Part shown: one piece after another, positions 48,101-59,899 of the stretch
Layout: every line of letters begins with the position of its first letter
Numbering within the stretch: the first letter of the stretch is position 1
Source of the DNA: Hirudinaria manillensis
Lineage: Eukaryota; Annelida; Clitellata; Hirudinida; Hirudinidae
Direction: 5' to 3'
Length of the DNA: 64,000 bases
Assembly (NCBI GenBank): GCA_034509925.1
Contig: CM067528.1
Span: 8,120,501 to 8,184,500 of the forward strand
Made by a program: the position numbers and the translations under genes
The notes under the pieces: model-generated
Database searches by the model: none
Seen by the model: the letters and a program-made list of their open reading frames with translations, nothing else
Told to the model about the DNA's origin: nothing

Positions 48101-51100
48101 TACTGGTGTTTTGGATTATAAATTAAGTTTCATTGATATAAAGAAACTAATTATGTAATTGTGATAAATTAATTACACTTCATTTTTATCATGAATACAT
48201 CTAATCTCAGGAAAAGCTGGACAAATTGGTTCACATCCTGGAGTCCAGTGAAAATCGAGAGGAAAAGTTGGAGGCTCTGAGGCTCATTTCTGAAATTGCT
48301 AAAGCCTTGCCAGATATGAAGTAGGTGATATATCATGGGATGCATTATAAGGGAAACAAAAATTATGTAGTTTTTTAAAATTGTAAATTGTTCTTAAAAA
48401 TTTCTTTTTTTTTGTGATTAGTTCTTAAGTTGGCTTTTCCAATTTCTCTTATGCACAGTTCATAATTTACTTTAAGCACAACTTAAATCATTAATGTTCA
48501 AATTTTGCCATTATGTGCTGAGGTTTCATTATTTGTTCCAGGGCAGGGTCCACTGAATTACCACTTAAAGTTGATGACATTCCTCTGCCTTCCTTCCCTC
48601 AATGGGGCATGGCTGAAATCCCTTTGCCTAGTGAGCCTCCCCCATCTCAAAAATTCCCTGATAAGGAAGCACAACCTGGAGTAGTCCATGAATTAAAGTC
48701 TTTTTCTTCATGCTCCAAGTTAAACAGATTGCACAAAACCAGCAGTTCTGAAGAGACTGCTGTAACAAAGACTCGTTTAGGAATGGTTACTCTGCATAAA
48801 AATAAGTCTTGCAAATTTCAAGTGATTAGAAATTCTCTCAATGATCTAATGTTAGGAGAGAGATTAGCTAGTAAGTCCAAGCTCACAAAGATGAAAAAGA
48901 AATCTAGCAAAAATTCTGAGGATGCAACATCAGGCGAAACCACAAGTGTTGCTAATGATGGATTGTTGACAATTGGTAAAAGTAGGGGCACAGAGATTCA
49001 GCAGCGAATAAATGCATGGAAAGAGGAACTGCTAAGGGACATGAATAGAGACTCAAAGAAAAGCTTTACCAGTATTGATATGCCTATGCTCAACTTGAGT
49101 AATCAAAAACCTAACTCAAGTGCAACACATAAAGAGATGGCATTAGCTTCTTTTAAAAGTGCAACATCAGTCAACATGAGTCATCAATCAACTTTCCATT
49201 CTGTAGCTGATGATGGAAACATCATAACATCAAAAAATGTATCAAAAGACACTTTAAAACCATCAAATCATGATGAGAGCCTCATGAGTAGATTCAGTTC
49301 TGTAGTACTCAGTGCAAATTTCCAAAGGAAATACTGTTGGCCTCTTGAAATGGTCAGACACACGGCCACATTGCCTAAAATAGCTTATAGTTGTAATCCT
49401 CTTTATTTTGAATTTCTCTCTCATTTGTCTTCAGAAAAGTCTTCAGCCTCCATAACAACCATGAATGTTGTAGACTGTGAAAAGATGGCAACCAATGCAG
49501 CTTCAAGTCTTAATAAGATTTCTTGGGTGAAAAGAAGCAAGAGTCCAGTTAGAATTGTCTCTACTAGTCTTTCTCAAACTCAAAAAATATTTTCAATTAT
49601 GGAGAAATGCTCATTGGATGCATCGAAGCAGGACCCACCTCGTTTTAATGAAGGGGGTTCCTTCCCATATGTAAAATTATTTGGTAATACGTTTGACGAT
49701 GATGTCCATCACACAAATGCTGCAAAATGGGACACCAGCAGTGATAGCGAACCTGAGAAAACAAAAATTTCTTCTCAGAATTTTTTGGAAGCCTCTGCTC
49801 GGTCAGCCAGAGATTCTAATTTTTTAAAGACAAAAATTAAGAAACGTAAATATGGTTCTGACTCCGATCATTCCACACATGTCTCAAGTAGTGATTATAG
49901 TTACAGGACCCATAGAAATAGTCATAGCAGTGCCAGTTCAGAATCTCACAGGTCATATTATTCATCAACTTACAGCAGTAGGAAATCAAGCAGACATCGT
50001 TGTTCCTATAGAAGCTATTCCAGGTCATCCAGATGTTCAAGGAGCAGCAGTTACTTCAGTAGCAGCAGTGATAGCTATTATTCATCTAGTAGCACTAGAA
50101 GGAGGAAAAGGAGATCGAGATCGAGGTCAGATGAGAGGAGGAGTCGCTCCAGGGATAGATTTGGCAGGAGGATTTCCAGGTCATCATCTTCTATGTCACA
50201 GAAACAAAAAAAATCATGTTCAAAGGAAACTAAGAGGATCATTAGCTGCAATATCCTGCCCCAGGCCAACAAATTGAATGTCACTTCCGAGAAAGTTTGT
50301 TCCATTACCTCCACAAATAGAATCAAAGAGGAAGAATGCTTAAATTCCATTAGTACCCCTTCACTTGTGATGTCCACCACTTTGAGTGATCCTTCACTCA
50401 ATATTCCTCTCCCAAAGAAGTCAGCATCCAATCTTCCATTTCTAACTGATGAACCTAATGCTGATTCTACAAAATCTGTTGTTGGATCTAGTTTGCCCTT
50501 ATCCACAGAACTTATAATGCTTTCTAAGGAACTTTCTCAAGAAGAGAAATTTCAGCCCATAGGTCCAAATGACCCTTTGGTCTTTAAGACTAAACCACCT
50601 TCTTCATCTAGTCAATCTGTGGAGGAAGAAAAAGTTGTAAATAAATTGGAAAAAGAAATCTCAGCATCGTTTATCATACCCCCTGAGCAAGCAGAACACT
50701 ACAAGGCATTGAGACTCCAGGCAGAGAGACATGCCAGAAAAGTGATGGGTGGAATAACAGGAGAGGAGGAGGAGGAGGAGAATGAATTAGCAGGATTTGC
50801 AGATGTTAACAACTCCAATGAACAACCCAATCATGTTGTCAATAATGGAAATCCTCAGCAGCAATTGGTCGAGGAACTCTACCTTGAACAGATGGCCACC
50901 TTAATGGCTCAGCAGCATCAGAGCCAACTGATTATGAATGCCCAAGCACCAGTCAGCAGACTCATCCAAATAGTAGGAGGCCAGCAGAACATGGCTTCGA
51001 ACTCTCAGTTCATACCTTTGGTCCAGCTGGGCACTAAAATCGTTCCAGCCCTACCTCAGGCAGGAGCCCCTCTGTTTCTTGCTCATCACAGTGCAGGACA

Positions 51101-51545
51101 TGTTTCCACAGTGTTTGGGTCTCAGACACCCTCTCCTACAAGTGGGAGCTCTGTCATCCAGATGCAGACTGAGGATTCACTGAAGGCAAGACTGCATATT
51201 GGACTTGCTGAGAAGAACTTGACTGAGAGGCAGGAGTGGGTGCAGATTTTGCAACTCCCTCAGCAGCGACTTCCTCAACATCATGGTTTGATACTGGCAC
51301 ATCAACTTCCTCACCAAGGACATCAGGTGGGCTTCCCAATTGTTCATAGGCCTAACATTGTTCTTGGAGCACCCCGAAAGGCCCCTGCCCTGATTCAACT
51401 CCAAACATCAGCTTCTGGCCAGGTTGTCATGCCTACGCTTATTGGAACTCAGCAGGTCTTGGCAGCTCAACCATCTCCACAAGTAGCGCTGCCCCTGATC
51501 CTCAGTGCCAATGGTCAAGTTTTGGTTCCAAAGTTTATAAGATAA
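45104..51545 (+). CDS. RS-domain nuclear protein resembling the C-terminal half of GPATCH8
   Basis: Five exons, 45104-45152, 45316-45387, 47757-48004, 48211-48320 and 48542-51545, give 1160 residues. Phases 1-1-0-2 agree, and a stop lies in frame just before the ATG. Exon 4 is a charged helix (EKLDKLVHILESSENREEKL). The last exon holds LPSFPQWGMAEIPLP; an IAYSCNPLYFEF motif (about residue 444) near WPLEM; a serine/arginine-rich domain at about 600-720; IPPEQAEHYKALRLQAERHA (about 870); an acidic run (about 900); and a glutamine/hydrophobic tail. As I recall human GPATCH8, it has the same order: WP with SYSCNPLYFDF, RS domain, then a PEEMEKYSKLQQ helix. The G-patch and zinc finger at the front of GPATCH8 are absent here. 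A role in splicing or nuclear speckles is inferred. The large exon is certain; exons 1-3 less so. AATAAA lies at 52301. Confidence 0.8.
45388..47756. other. Long intron of the RS-rich gene
   Basis: 2.4 kb of very AT-rich sequence with att triplets around 46060-46150. The 46729-46965 open frame is hydrophobic by composition and has no support. Confidence 0.5.
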
Positions 51546-53547
51546 TTTTATAATATATCCAAATGGAACTTGTAATGATGTGAAAGAAATTGGATATTTT
51601 TTATGTTTTGACATGCTGGAGTTTTCTTTTTCCATACTCAACTTATTTTAATTCAGTAATTTATGTTTTTGTATTTATGGTTAATATACAATCATCTTAG
51701 CTTATTAATTCATGGACAAAGAACTTGTCAGGTTATGTGTATATGAACACTCTTTCAGCAATAGGGATATCCGCAAAAAAAGCATGCAAATTATATTGTA
51801 TAATGGTTGTGCCGCATTGCTAGAGTGTGGAAAACATTTTTGTCTCTGTTCATAAAGCAAATGTGTTTTTCAGTTTTTATGCCTTCATCTTATTATCATT
51901 GATTTTGGAGTATTCCTCAAAGTTAAATGATCAAAGGAAAGACGTAATACAGATAATGGCAAGTTTGAACATGGAAAGAATTAAAATGGGACCTTGGGGT
52001 TGATGCAAGGTTCACTCAAAAAAGAAAGCCAAGATATTTAGGGAGTGGGTGTATGCCAAGTTTCTGTGCTGTATTCTGTGGTCAGTTATCTGATGTACAT
52101 AAATGTCTTGTAATTTCATCTCATGTAAATTTTCAAAAAAATGTTAGAAGGTATCTTCTTAGTGCCTGTCTGTTTGTCTGTGAACCTAACTTTTCATTAT
52201 GGCTACCTCTCCTAGATGCACTATTCCCCTGCTGATGAGTGAGCAACTGGAGACTTGATGAAAGGTCACATCCTACTGTCAGGCAGTTAATATTTCTCAA
52301 AATAAACCAGGCTTAAACCTTACCTATCTGTAATTATGATTGACTTATTACTACTTATAAATACAATACTTACATTATCATTATGAGGGATTCATGAAAA
52401 TTTTATAATATTTTCTTCTAAATTAGGGTTGAAATCCACTACAAAGTAATAGAATAAAAAATACAAGCATTACCTAAATCTCTTTGATTTTACAAAAAAG
52501 CACTTTCAATCACAAAAATCATAAAAGCCTAGTCCAGAAGACTTGCAACTGGCAGCTGATATCCAGTAAAATTTGCTATCTGGTCAGGAATATGGCTGGA
52601 TGTGAATATTATGGAAATTTCCCCCTTCAAAGCATTTCAAATGATTAATAATTAACTCAGTGGAGTTTCAGACATCATGCATAAAACAGCGAAACCTTTG
52701 CACTGTCAGCCCGCAAGAAATACTCAGATGCTTCACCTAATCACTGTGTTTTAACCTAAACTGGCAAAATAAAGTACTAATGATAATTCAAAACTAAACC
52801 AGGTGCACCTCCCGATCACCTAAAGTGCCAAATAGTCCAAAAATCTCTGGGAGGTTTACTACACTTCCTCTGGGAACTTTATAGAATGACAAAGTGGAAG
52901 CAATCTGCTGCTAATAGCTCGCTTTAAATATTGCTCATACTCTGTAAGCTTCATTAATGATTGGAGAGAAGCATCAATGTAGCTAAATGTAATCAAATCA
53001 GCACCTTGAGCAAATTTTCACTTTAATCCAAAAGTGATTCCTGAGGCGTTGTACGGAAGTTTGGTCTGGAATAATCGCATTAAGTCAGCAGCATTTCATA
53101 GCACATGAAAAGAAGCCAAAGGCAAGTATTTACTAAGTTTATCTGTCAAAGCATCTGTAATCAACAATTAATGTGAAGGAAATCAAAATTCAACATCCCT
53201 CAGCATAATCAATCTTCTTTCTTGAGATTGTAGTTATGTCCATTTTTAATCTTCCACTGGAGATCAAGATGGTATTGCTCCTTCATCTGGCTGCATAACT
53301 CTAACATGTAGAGACCCTGAATAATGATGATGTTGTTAACACTAGGAATACTGCAAGCAACTTTAGTGATTCCAATAGAAATTTGTATCAAAAAGGTACT
53401 TGTGATAGCAGATGGTGAAAATGTGTCTCTTTCACAATCTTCCAGGTTAAATATGACTTATAATGATAATTATTAGTTAATTAACATCATTGGTTCTGTC
53501 CACCCAATCCAAATTAATGAGCAGTCCAAAGACAAGAAAATAACTTA
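51546..53547. other. 3' flank of the RS-rich gene and intergenic
   Basis: Probable 3' UTR to AATAAA at 52301-52306, then AT-rich sequence. A minus-strand frame at 53391-53209 looks mildly protein-like but has no recognisable domain or linked exon. Confidence 0.5.
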
Positions 53548-54463
53548 CAGTAAACCTGCCTATAGGGACAGTTATACTTTGCTCAAGTAATGTGTCCCTA
53601 TGAGGAGGTTGTCCTTTTTGTCAGGTGTCTATATTAAACTATAGGAAATAAAAAAAAATAACAAAAAATACCATTATAAAGAAGCAAAAAAACACATTTC
53701 ATGAAAAATAGGTTTAGGAAGCTTGTTTGGCTTTCTCTATGTCTTTCAATCTTATCCTGAATTCTGAAAAAATCCATTGAAATATCATCCAATGAAGGAT
53801 TTGAATTGGCACACAGTAGCAACTGATTGGTCATGTTCAAAGCTTCTTGATGTGAGATAGATATCAGTTCTGGATGGTCAGGTTCAAAGGAGATTCCTTC
53901 ATTTTCAGAATTAATAATAATAATATTATTAAAATGTAATAATAAACATCCTTCATCCAGTGAGATGAATTCCTGAAAAGTCATAATTGAAGAAAGAACA
54001 GAGACGAATTCAGTCTGTACTGCCTCATCCTCAACTTCGGTCTCCAAAATGTCAATATCATATTGTTCTCCAAAACCACAATTTCCAAAATATTTCAAAA
54101 TAATTGAAGGTTTCAATAAGCCCCAAGAAATTTTTTATTCTTAAGAAATTACTTTTTATAATGTAATTTCAATGCCTGTATGACCCCAGCATCTAATGGA
54201 TGCAGTTGCAACATGGTGCTTGGTGTGAAAAAAGCTTCACATTGCTCAACTTCAAATTAGGATGAGTAGGAGAATTGTCCAAGAATAACAAAATATTAGG
54301 GGGAAAAAGTAAATATTCCTATTTACAATTTTGGAACCATGTCATGTTTGACAGGTGGACTGTAAATAAGCAGCAATGTATTGGGAAAAAATCGGTTCCT
54401 AGAAAAAGTGGTCCTAAAGATTTTACCCCATTTTTTGGGTGCTCCACTTCAAAGGTTTTACTG
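53548..54463 (-). mobile_element. Internally deleted pogo/Tigger element, both ends and TA duplication present
   Basis: The left end cagtaaacctgcctatagg and the right end (read outward, cagtaaaacc) are inverted and each is flanked by TA (53546-53547 and 54464-54465). The minus strand encodes the transposase C-terminal part. Near 54295-54240 it reads FLDNSPTHPNLKL, the DN-x-P-x-H segment around the second catalytic aspartate of the family. After that come decayed LQLHP and the 160-codon open frame 54116-53634 (SIILKYFGNCGFGEQYDIDI and PSLDDISMDFFRIQDKIERH). The N-terminal helix-turn-helix and first catalytic aspartate are gone. At 916 bp it is a non-autonomous relic, related to the copy at 19.1-19.9 kb. 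Confidence 0.85.
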
Positions 54464-54465
54464 TA

Positions 54466-55199
54466 TTTGAAAAATTATATCACCTAGCATACATGTCAAA
54501 ATTATTGAAATTTAGTGTGCTATGAAAGTAATACCTAAAAGATTATTTGTTGATTTTAATTAAATAATATGCTCACATCAATTTTAAGTCCCAAAATCAC
54601 ATTCAGATGATTCAGAAAAGTAACGATGGAAATCAATAACGATTAGCCTAAATTTTATTTAATGCAAAATTATATTTCCATTTTATCCCTTGCTTAGAAA
54701 CATCTTTTATCATTGGCTTAAGGTTTTCTTATGAAGCTTTCATGCAGTGTGGACAGAAACCATGAGGACACCCTAGAATTTCATGATAACTTGCCAACTA
54801 TAAGTGTGATATTATTCAATTTCAAATATTACTTTGTCACAAAACATCCTATAGAATTGCCATCAGATTCACCAGTGGGAGCTTTTTAAATATGCAAAAT
54901 ATTATTTGAGGGCTGCTCAAAAATCAAGAACATACTTTTTAAGAGTGATAAAACATAAAATTGCTATTGGCTAAAAAACATTTTATATGCAAACATAAAC
55001 CAAAAAAGATAAAATTAAGCTTATAAGATTGTGATTTATAACTGAATGAAGGAAAATGTTGTTTGACAAGAAGAGGGACTGATTGAGCCCTTCACACAAG
55101 CAAATAATTCATTCTCTATCAAGGAAAATAATTGATCAAAGATTATTATTATTATGTCAATGTGTCTCTTTTCCCCTCCTCAACAAATCTAAAATTTTC
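54466..55199. other. Intergenic, no gene seen
   Basis: AT-rich sequence between a Tigger relic and a LINE fragment; no coding frame or RNA gene recognised. Confidence 0.45.
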
Positions 55200-55760
55200 A
55201 AATCTAAATCTTTTCACTTTCAGGCATCGTGCCACCTCCATAATTAAATCCAGAAACAAGGTAATGCAGGCCATCCAAGACTTAAACTCATTTCTCTGTC
55301 AATATCCACTGTGCTCACACATTGTGCAGTTCTCTCCACTGAGACTACTGTAAAGTAGCTCCTCTAATGTTCACCTCTTTAATTCTTTCTCTCCAGAATA
55401 TGCAAAATAGGACTGCCAGGCTAGTCCTTTCTAATCCAGGCTTTGGCAGCTCCAAGTACCAGAACCAGCTGCACTTGCTTTCAGTACACTATCCATAACT
55501 CATCCTCACATATCCCATACTAGCAACATCTACCACCCTAACTATGCAACCTCATTCACAGGAGTCACATACCCAACCATCTTCTCTAATCATTCACCAT
55601 TCGGCTCCACCAATCTGTCCATAAATTAAGGCCTTGTTAACCGAGGCTTCTCATTTGCAGTTCCCAATGTCTGAAAATGATTGTCTCCTTCTATCCACTC
55701 CCAGTAAATTTATCTTAAAAGCACCAATTGAAGAATTGTTCATTACATATATCAAACTTG
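55200..55760 (+). mobile_element. Decayed LINE C-terminal fragment
   Basis: Frame-broken translation gives FRHRATSIIKSRNKVMQAIQ, then NMQNRTARLVLSNPGF, then a proline- and serine-rich stretch and LTEASHLQFPMS...STPSKFIL. The order matches the region after the RT of CR1-like LINEs (QNRTARLVL is a familiar landmark). No tail or target site duplication was identified. Confidence 0.55.
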
Positions 55761-55821
55761 AACAGACTCAAGGCACCTCTTATGCTCGAGTTATGACACC
55801 ATCGGAAAATGACTTATTCCC

Positions 55822-55844
55822 ATTATTATTATTATTTTTTTTTT
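55822..55844. repeat. (ATT)n plus T-run at the 3' end of RLE element A
   Basis: Five ATT units then about ten T; on the minus strand the element ends in A-run then (AAT)n. Confidence 0.8.
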
Positions 55845-58800
55845 CCTTTATTAGCCCAACCAAAAACTCACAAAAAGCAATCAATTCATACAATTCATAA
55901 TCCGATTCAATAATTTTAGGTCCGCCAATGGGTCTGGGAAATCCCGTCAGACCATTCAAAAAAAGGAAACTTTCAAGTCGATCTTACGAGTCATTGTACA
56001 TTCACAAATGTCATTCAATTCAACCTCTTTTTTCTTCTTCTCCAGGCGTTATTTTTAAAAGTTCGCCAAATCTTATGGGTCTCCTGCATTGTTTTTATGG
56101 AGGTCCACATGAGGAACCTCCTCAAGACCCCAAATCTTCTCCAAACCCTCCAAGACTCTTCTGCTATTGCTCCTCTCCAGTTCAAGACCAGGGCGGTGAT
56201 GGTACCTTTCTGACTCCGTTGTTCTGGCATCGGATGCCTGTCCTTCATCCCGGATTCCCGGAAGGTCATACTTTGCGACTTTTGAAGCGTGTATTTTATT
56301 CAAGTCGGCAATATCCGATGCCACTGCCACGTCACATACGACGTATGTGGAGCCTTTCCATGCGCACAAATCAGGAATTTTTGTTCCTTCTATCGTCGGG
56401 ATTCTGGGTTCGATGCTGGTAGTAAACCCCATCTTCTCAAGTTTGCTTCCTAACATGGCCAAAATGGAATTGTGTCTAACATGTCTAGGACCATCGGTGA
56501 CACGGCACCGCTATATAATATGGCCCAGCGACTCCTCAGTCCGGCATCCAGCAGTGCAGAGAGTGCTCAAATACATCTTGTATCTCGATTCCCGCAATCT
56601 GTTGTGTAGGACCGGGGCTCTAACCTTCACGCAGTTGATCCATTGATCTGACGTCATTCTGCTAATTCCATCGATTTAGCCATTCGCTTGGACCAATGGC
56701 GTTTGAAAATGATTGGAGTCCATATCCATCAACTGTTTTGTACAGTTGTTTGGCCGTTCTGATGCCCATTGTTTTGGCGTCTGTACAATTCTGTGGGAGA
56801 CCAAACTTCCTGACTTCTCCCATCACTGTCGTTCCGCCTCCAAGGACGTCCAGCATGAATTGGTCTCTATTCGCCTTGGCTTCTTTTAAGACCTGAGACA
56901 TGCGACGAATTCTTATATTTGGAATCCATTTCCGAAGTTGAAGGATTCCGAGACCTCCTAGTCGGACTGGGGCATACAGGAATGCATTGGGGACGTCCTT
57001 CGGCAATTTCAACCAATGTCGAACTATTCGTCTAATGGTGACGTCGGATGCGTTCAAAGACTTGAGGCTTATTTTTTCGAAGCTGAGATGGTGTACAAGG
57101 CCAGGCATGAGATGAGTTCTGAGAATGTAGAGTCGCTGATGTGGTTCCAAAGGGGCGCGCGAAATGGAGTGTAGGTCTTTTTGAATTTTTTCTGCTATTG
57201 ATGCATATTTTAATTGTGCCCCAATCTCAATACCAAGATATTTGTAGGTTTCAATGATATTTAGTGCAGTGATTTTCATGTGTTGAACTTCAAGATATGG
57301 TTCTAGATTAACAATCCACGATCTTTTTGCGATGTTTATCTCGGGGCGGAGAGATGCGCACTTGATTGGATTCATCGATAATCCCACCTTTGACATTCCT
57401 CCTTCAAGTTGTTGAAGCATCATCTGCATTCCAACGTCTGTTGTAGACATCAGCAAGAGGTCGCCAGCAAAGGCAATGTAGTTGCATTTTATTTTGGACT
57501 CGGCGTCTCCTGTTACGCCGATTGACTTGTCCACTTCGCTAAGGACCATGTCAATAACCGCATTGAAAAGCATAGGAGACATTGGATCTCCTTGCTTGAC
57601 GCCTCTGCCCACTTGAATGCGATGACTAATTCCGTCAGCAGTCTTGATTTGAACCCAACTAGTTCTGTCAAGTAATTGATAAACAATGGAGGCGCCCCGA
57701 GTCGAGGAGCAGCTCTCATGATTGGTTGATGAGAAACTGAATCAAACGCTTTGGATACGTCAACGAAAGTCAAATTTAACTTTTTCAGTTCCTGCTTCTT
57801 TTTCATGATGAGGGACTTCACCAACCATATATTATCGGCCAGACCATCTCCTTGACGAAACGCTTTTTGGCGCGGAGACAACGGCAAGAAGGAGATCATC
57901 CGTCTGTTGAGGATCCTGTGAAAGAGTCGACCAATGATTGGGCTCACTGTGATGGGTCTGAACTCGCTTGGGTTAGTGGCTCCACTTATTTTTGGAATGC
58001 ATGTGACGATCCCAATTTTGAATGAAGACGGGGGCAAACCAGTTAACAGCCACAGTGACATGTGAACTGCAAAGTCAATATTCTTGATCCCTTCTATGTG
58101 CTCTTTCTTTAATTTGTCGTGTCCTGGCGCAGCATCTCGGAGACCTCCAATAGCAGAATTCACCTCATCGCTGGTGACTGGCAATTCTAAATCATACAGA
58201 GTTCCGCCAACAACTGTCACTGGTCCATCGTCTTCAACTGACTTTTTTGAGAAGACCTGCTCCCAATAATCGATCAGTTCTTTTCCTGGAGTTGCCTTTG
58301 ACTTTTCTTTGAATTCCTCTGCCAACACTGCTCGTGCCCCTGCTGCTAGATTTTTCCTGAACAAATCTTGTATTACTTTCCTTTGTTTTTGTCTTTCAAT
58401 GGTTCTCAGTTCTTTTTTGCTGAGTCTAGTCTTTGCTTTCACAAACCTTCGACCTTTGGCATTGTTTGGTTTTGTTCTTTTCTTTTGTGTTGGTCGTTTC
58501 GAATTCTTTTGGATGAATTGTGTACCGGTTATTGAGGGGAGAAGATTTTCTGTCCACTTGCTATATTCTTTGTCTATTAGCTCCTGCTGAGTGGTCTTGT
58601 CTGTTGAATTGCGGAGCAGAAAGGACAGTTCTTCGCTAGAAAGATGGATGCATTCATAGCGATTCAGAATAAATTGTTGTAGTTTGATCTCACTGTTTAC
58701 CATGTCTTCCACTGGATCGAAGGAACAAGGGGATCTTATTTCTTTTGTTTTTGAAGTTATTTCTTGCATCACGATATCATTAAGAAATTGGCGATAACTG

Positions 58801-59706
58801 GGTTTATTTCTGATTTTCCGAATTGATTTAATTGAAAATTGAGGCACGATTCTGTGTATGGCCAGATTGATTCTCTTCTTTTCTAATGAGTTCAAACTCA
58901 ACTCTGCTCTGGCAATGTTTTCCCATCGCTCATCATCATCATCATTTACGAAAGGAATGGCTGGACAATCTCCTTCGTTGTTTTCCTCACTTGATTCCGT
59001 GACCTCTCTGTTGTTCGTATCACCAGGCTGAGCCCTCAAAATCTTTCGGTAAGACGATTGGTGTCTATGGCTCCTGATGGCTGCTAAGGATCGATGTTGA
59101 AATCTTTTTTGAGCTTCAATATTTACATTCTTGTAACCTTCCTGCTTTAATTCAACTTCAATTTTTGCAAGCATATGAGATTCTTCTTCCGACCAGCGAC
59201 ACTTGGAGTAGCTTTTACCGGCCCTTTCTCTGTGATATTCCACTGGATGGGCATGGTTTTGATGAATTTTTAGCCCTCGCTCTGTTTTGAATTCGGAGCC
59301 TCAGAATTCGCACTTTCTTGGCGGACATTCTTGTTGTATGCCCTCAATATTCGAACAATGGAGACTTTCGTCGTACACATTTCTCGAACGTAACGTTCTA
59401 ATTAACAATTTTTCTCTGGACTGAGTGTCTTCCATATTTCAAGCAAAACCAACAAATTGAACGAACTAACTTGAAAGCCTTTGCAAACTGTGAAGTCCTA
59501 TCAACTAAATGACTAGACGATCAACGAAACTGTTGTTTACAATTCACAGCTTTATTTTCCCCTTTTTCCAGAAATTATGCTCACCAACCACGATAAGATT
59601 GGTAGGGGACACAAATTGACCAGATTTCGAAGCAAAAAATCGCTACGTTAAGCAAAAGCAGTAATTTGTAACGAGCAAACGAAATTTCGTCCGTACCGGT
59701 CAACCG
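55837..59706 (-). mobile_element. RLE-type non-LTR retrotransposon A (R4/Dong-like), defective
   Basis: About 3.87 kb, lying between (ATT)n tracts at both ends. Minus-strand order: one C2H2 zinc finger (near 59320-59240), a Myb-like domain (KCRWSEEESHMLAKIEVELK), a linker, RT (FVDVSKAFDSVSHQPIM, KQGDPMSPMLFNAVIDM), then a restriction-like endonuclease (IPDLCAWKGSTYVVCDVAV). That order is typical of the R2/R4 superfamily. Insertion into TAA/ATT microsatellites is known for Dong, an R4-clade element. The copy is dead: the second zinc-finger cysteine codon is a stop (CEF-stop-GSEF), there is a frameshift near 57.6 kb, the RT catalytic FADD is FAGD, and more stops lie between RT and endonuclease. 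Confidence 0.88.
56073..59243 (-). pseudogene. Broken ORF of RLE element A
   Basis: Three main open pieces: 59243-57513 (Myb-like domain, linker, RT fingers), 57612-56662 (RT palm and thumb, with YIAFAGDLLLM where aspartate-aspartate is needed) and 56462-56073 (endonuclease, IEPRIPTIEGTKIPDLCAW, then YVVCDVAV and KVAKYD). The long unbroken first piece shows fairly recent inactivation. Normal length for this family is roughly 1100 codons. The linker contains a lysine/arginine-rich stretch (KRPTQKKRTKPNNAKGRRF) that could bind nucleic acid. Confidence 0.88.
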
Positions 59707-59752
59707 CATTATTATTATTATTATTATTGTTATTATTATTATTTTTTTTTTT
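59707..59752. repeat. (ATT)n tract between the two RLE elements
   Basis: About twelve ATT units with one GTT, then T-run to 59752. It is the 5' flank of element A and the 3' end of element B at once. Confidence 0.9.
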
Positions 59753-59899
59753 CTCAGCCTCACACACAAAACACAAGCAACAATATTTCGATGACCTCTC
59801 CAAAGTTTAGTGTCCACACTAGGGCCCGAGATCACCCTGGACATTCGGTCGGAAGGTGAAGTCACGATCGAACGCGCCGAGTACCGTCAAATGCCGATG

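Noticed and set aside
49837..51641. Open frames of 61-142 codons overlapping the RS-rich exon
   Set aside because: Shadows produced by the repetitive serine/arginine codons of the real plus-strand frame.
53209..53391. Minus frame with a protein-like stretch (GLYMLELCSQMKEQYHLDLQ)
   Set aside because: No partner exon, domain or poly(A) context found; kept only as a weak possibility.
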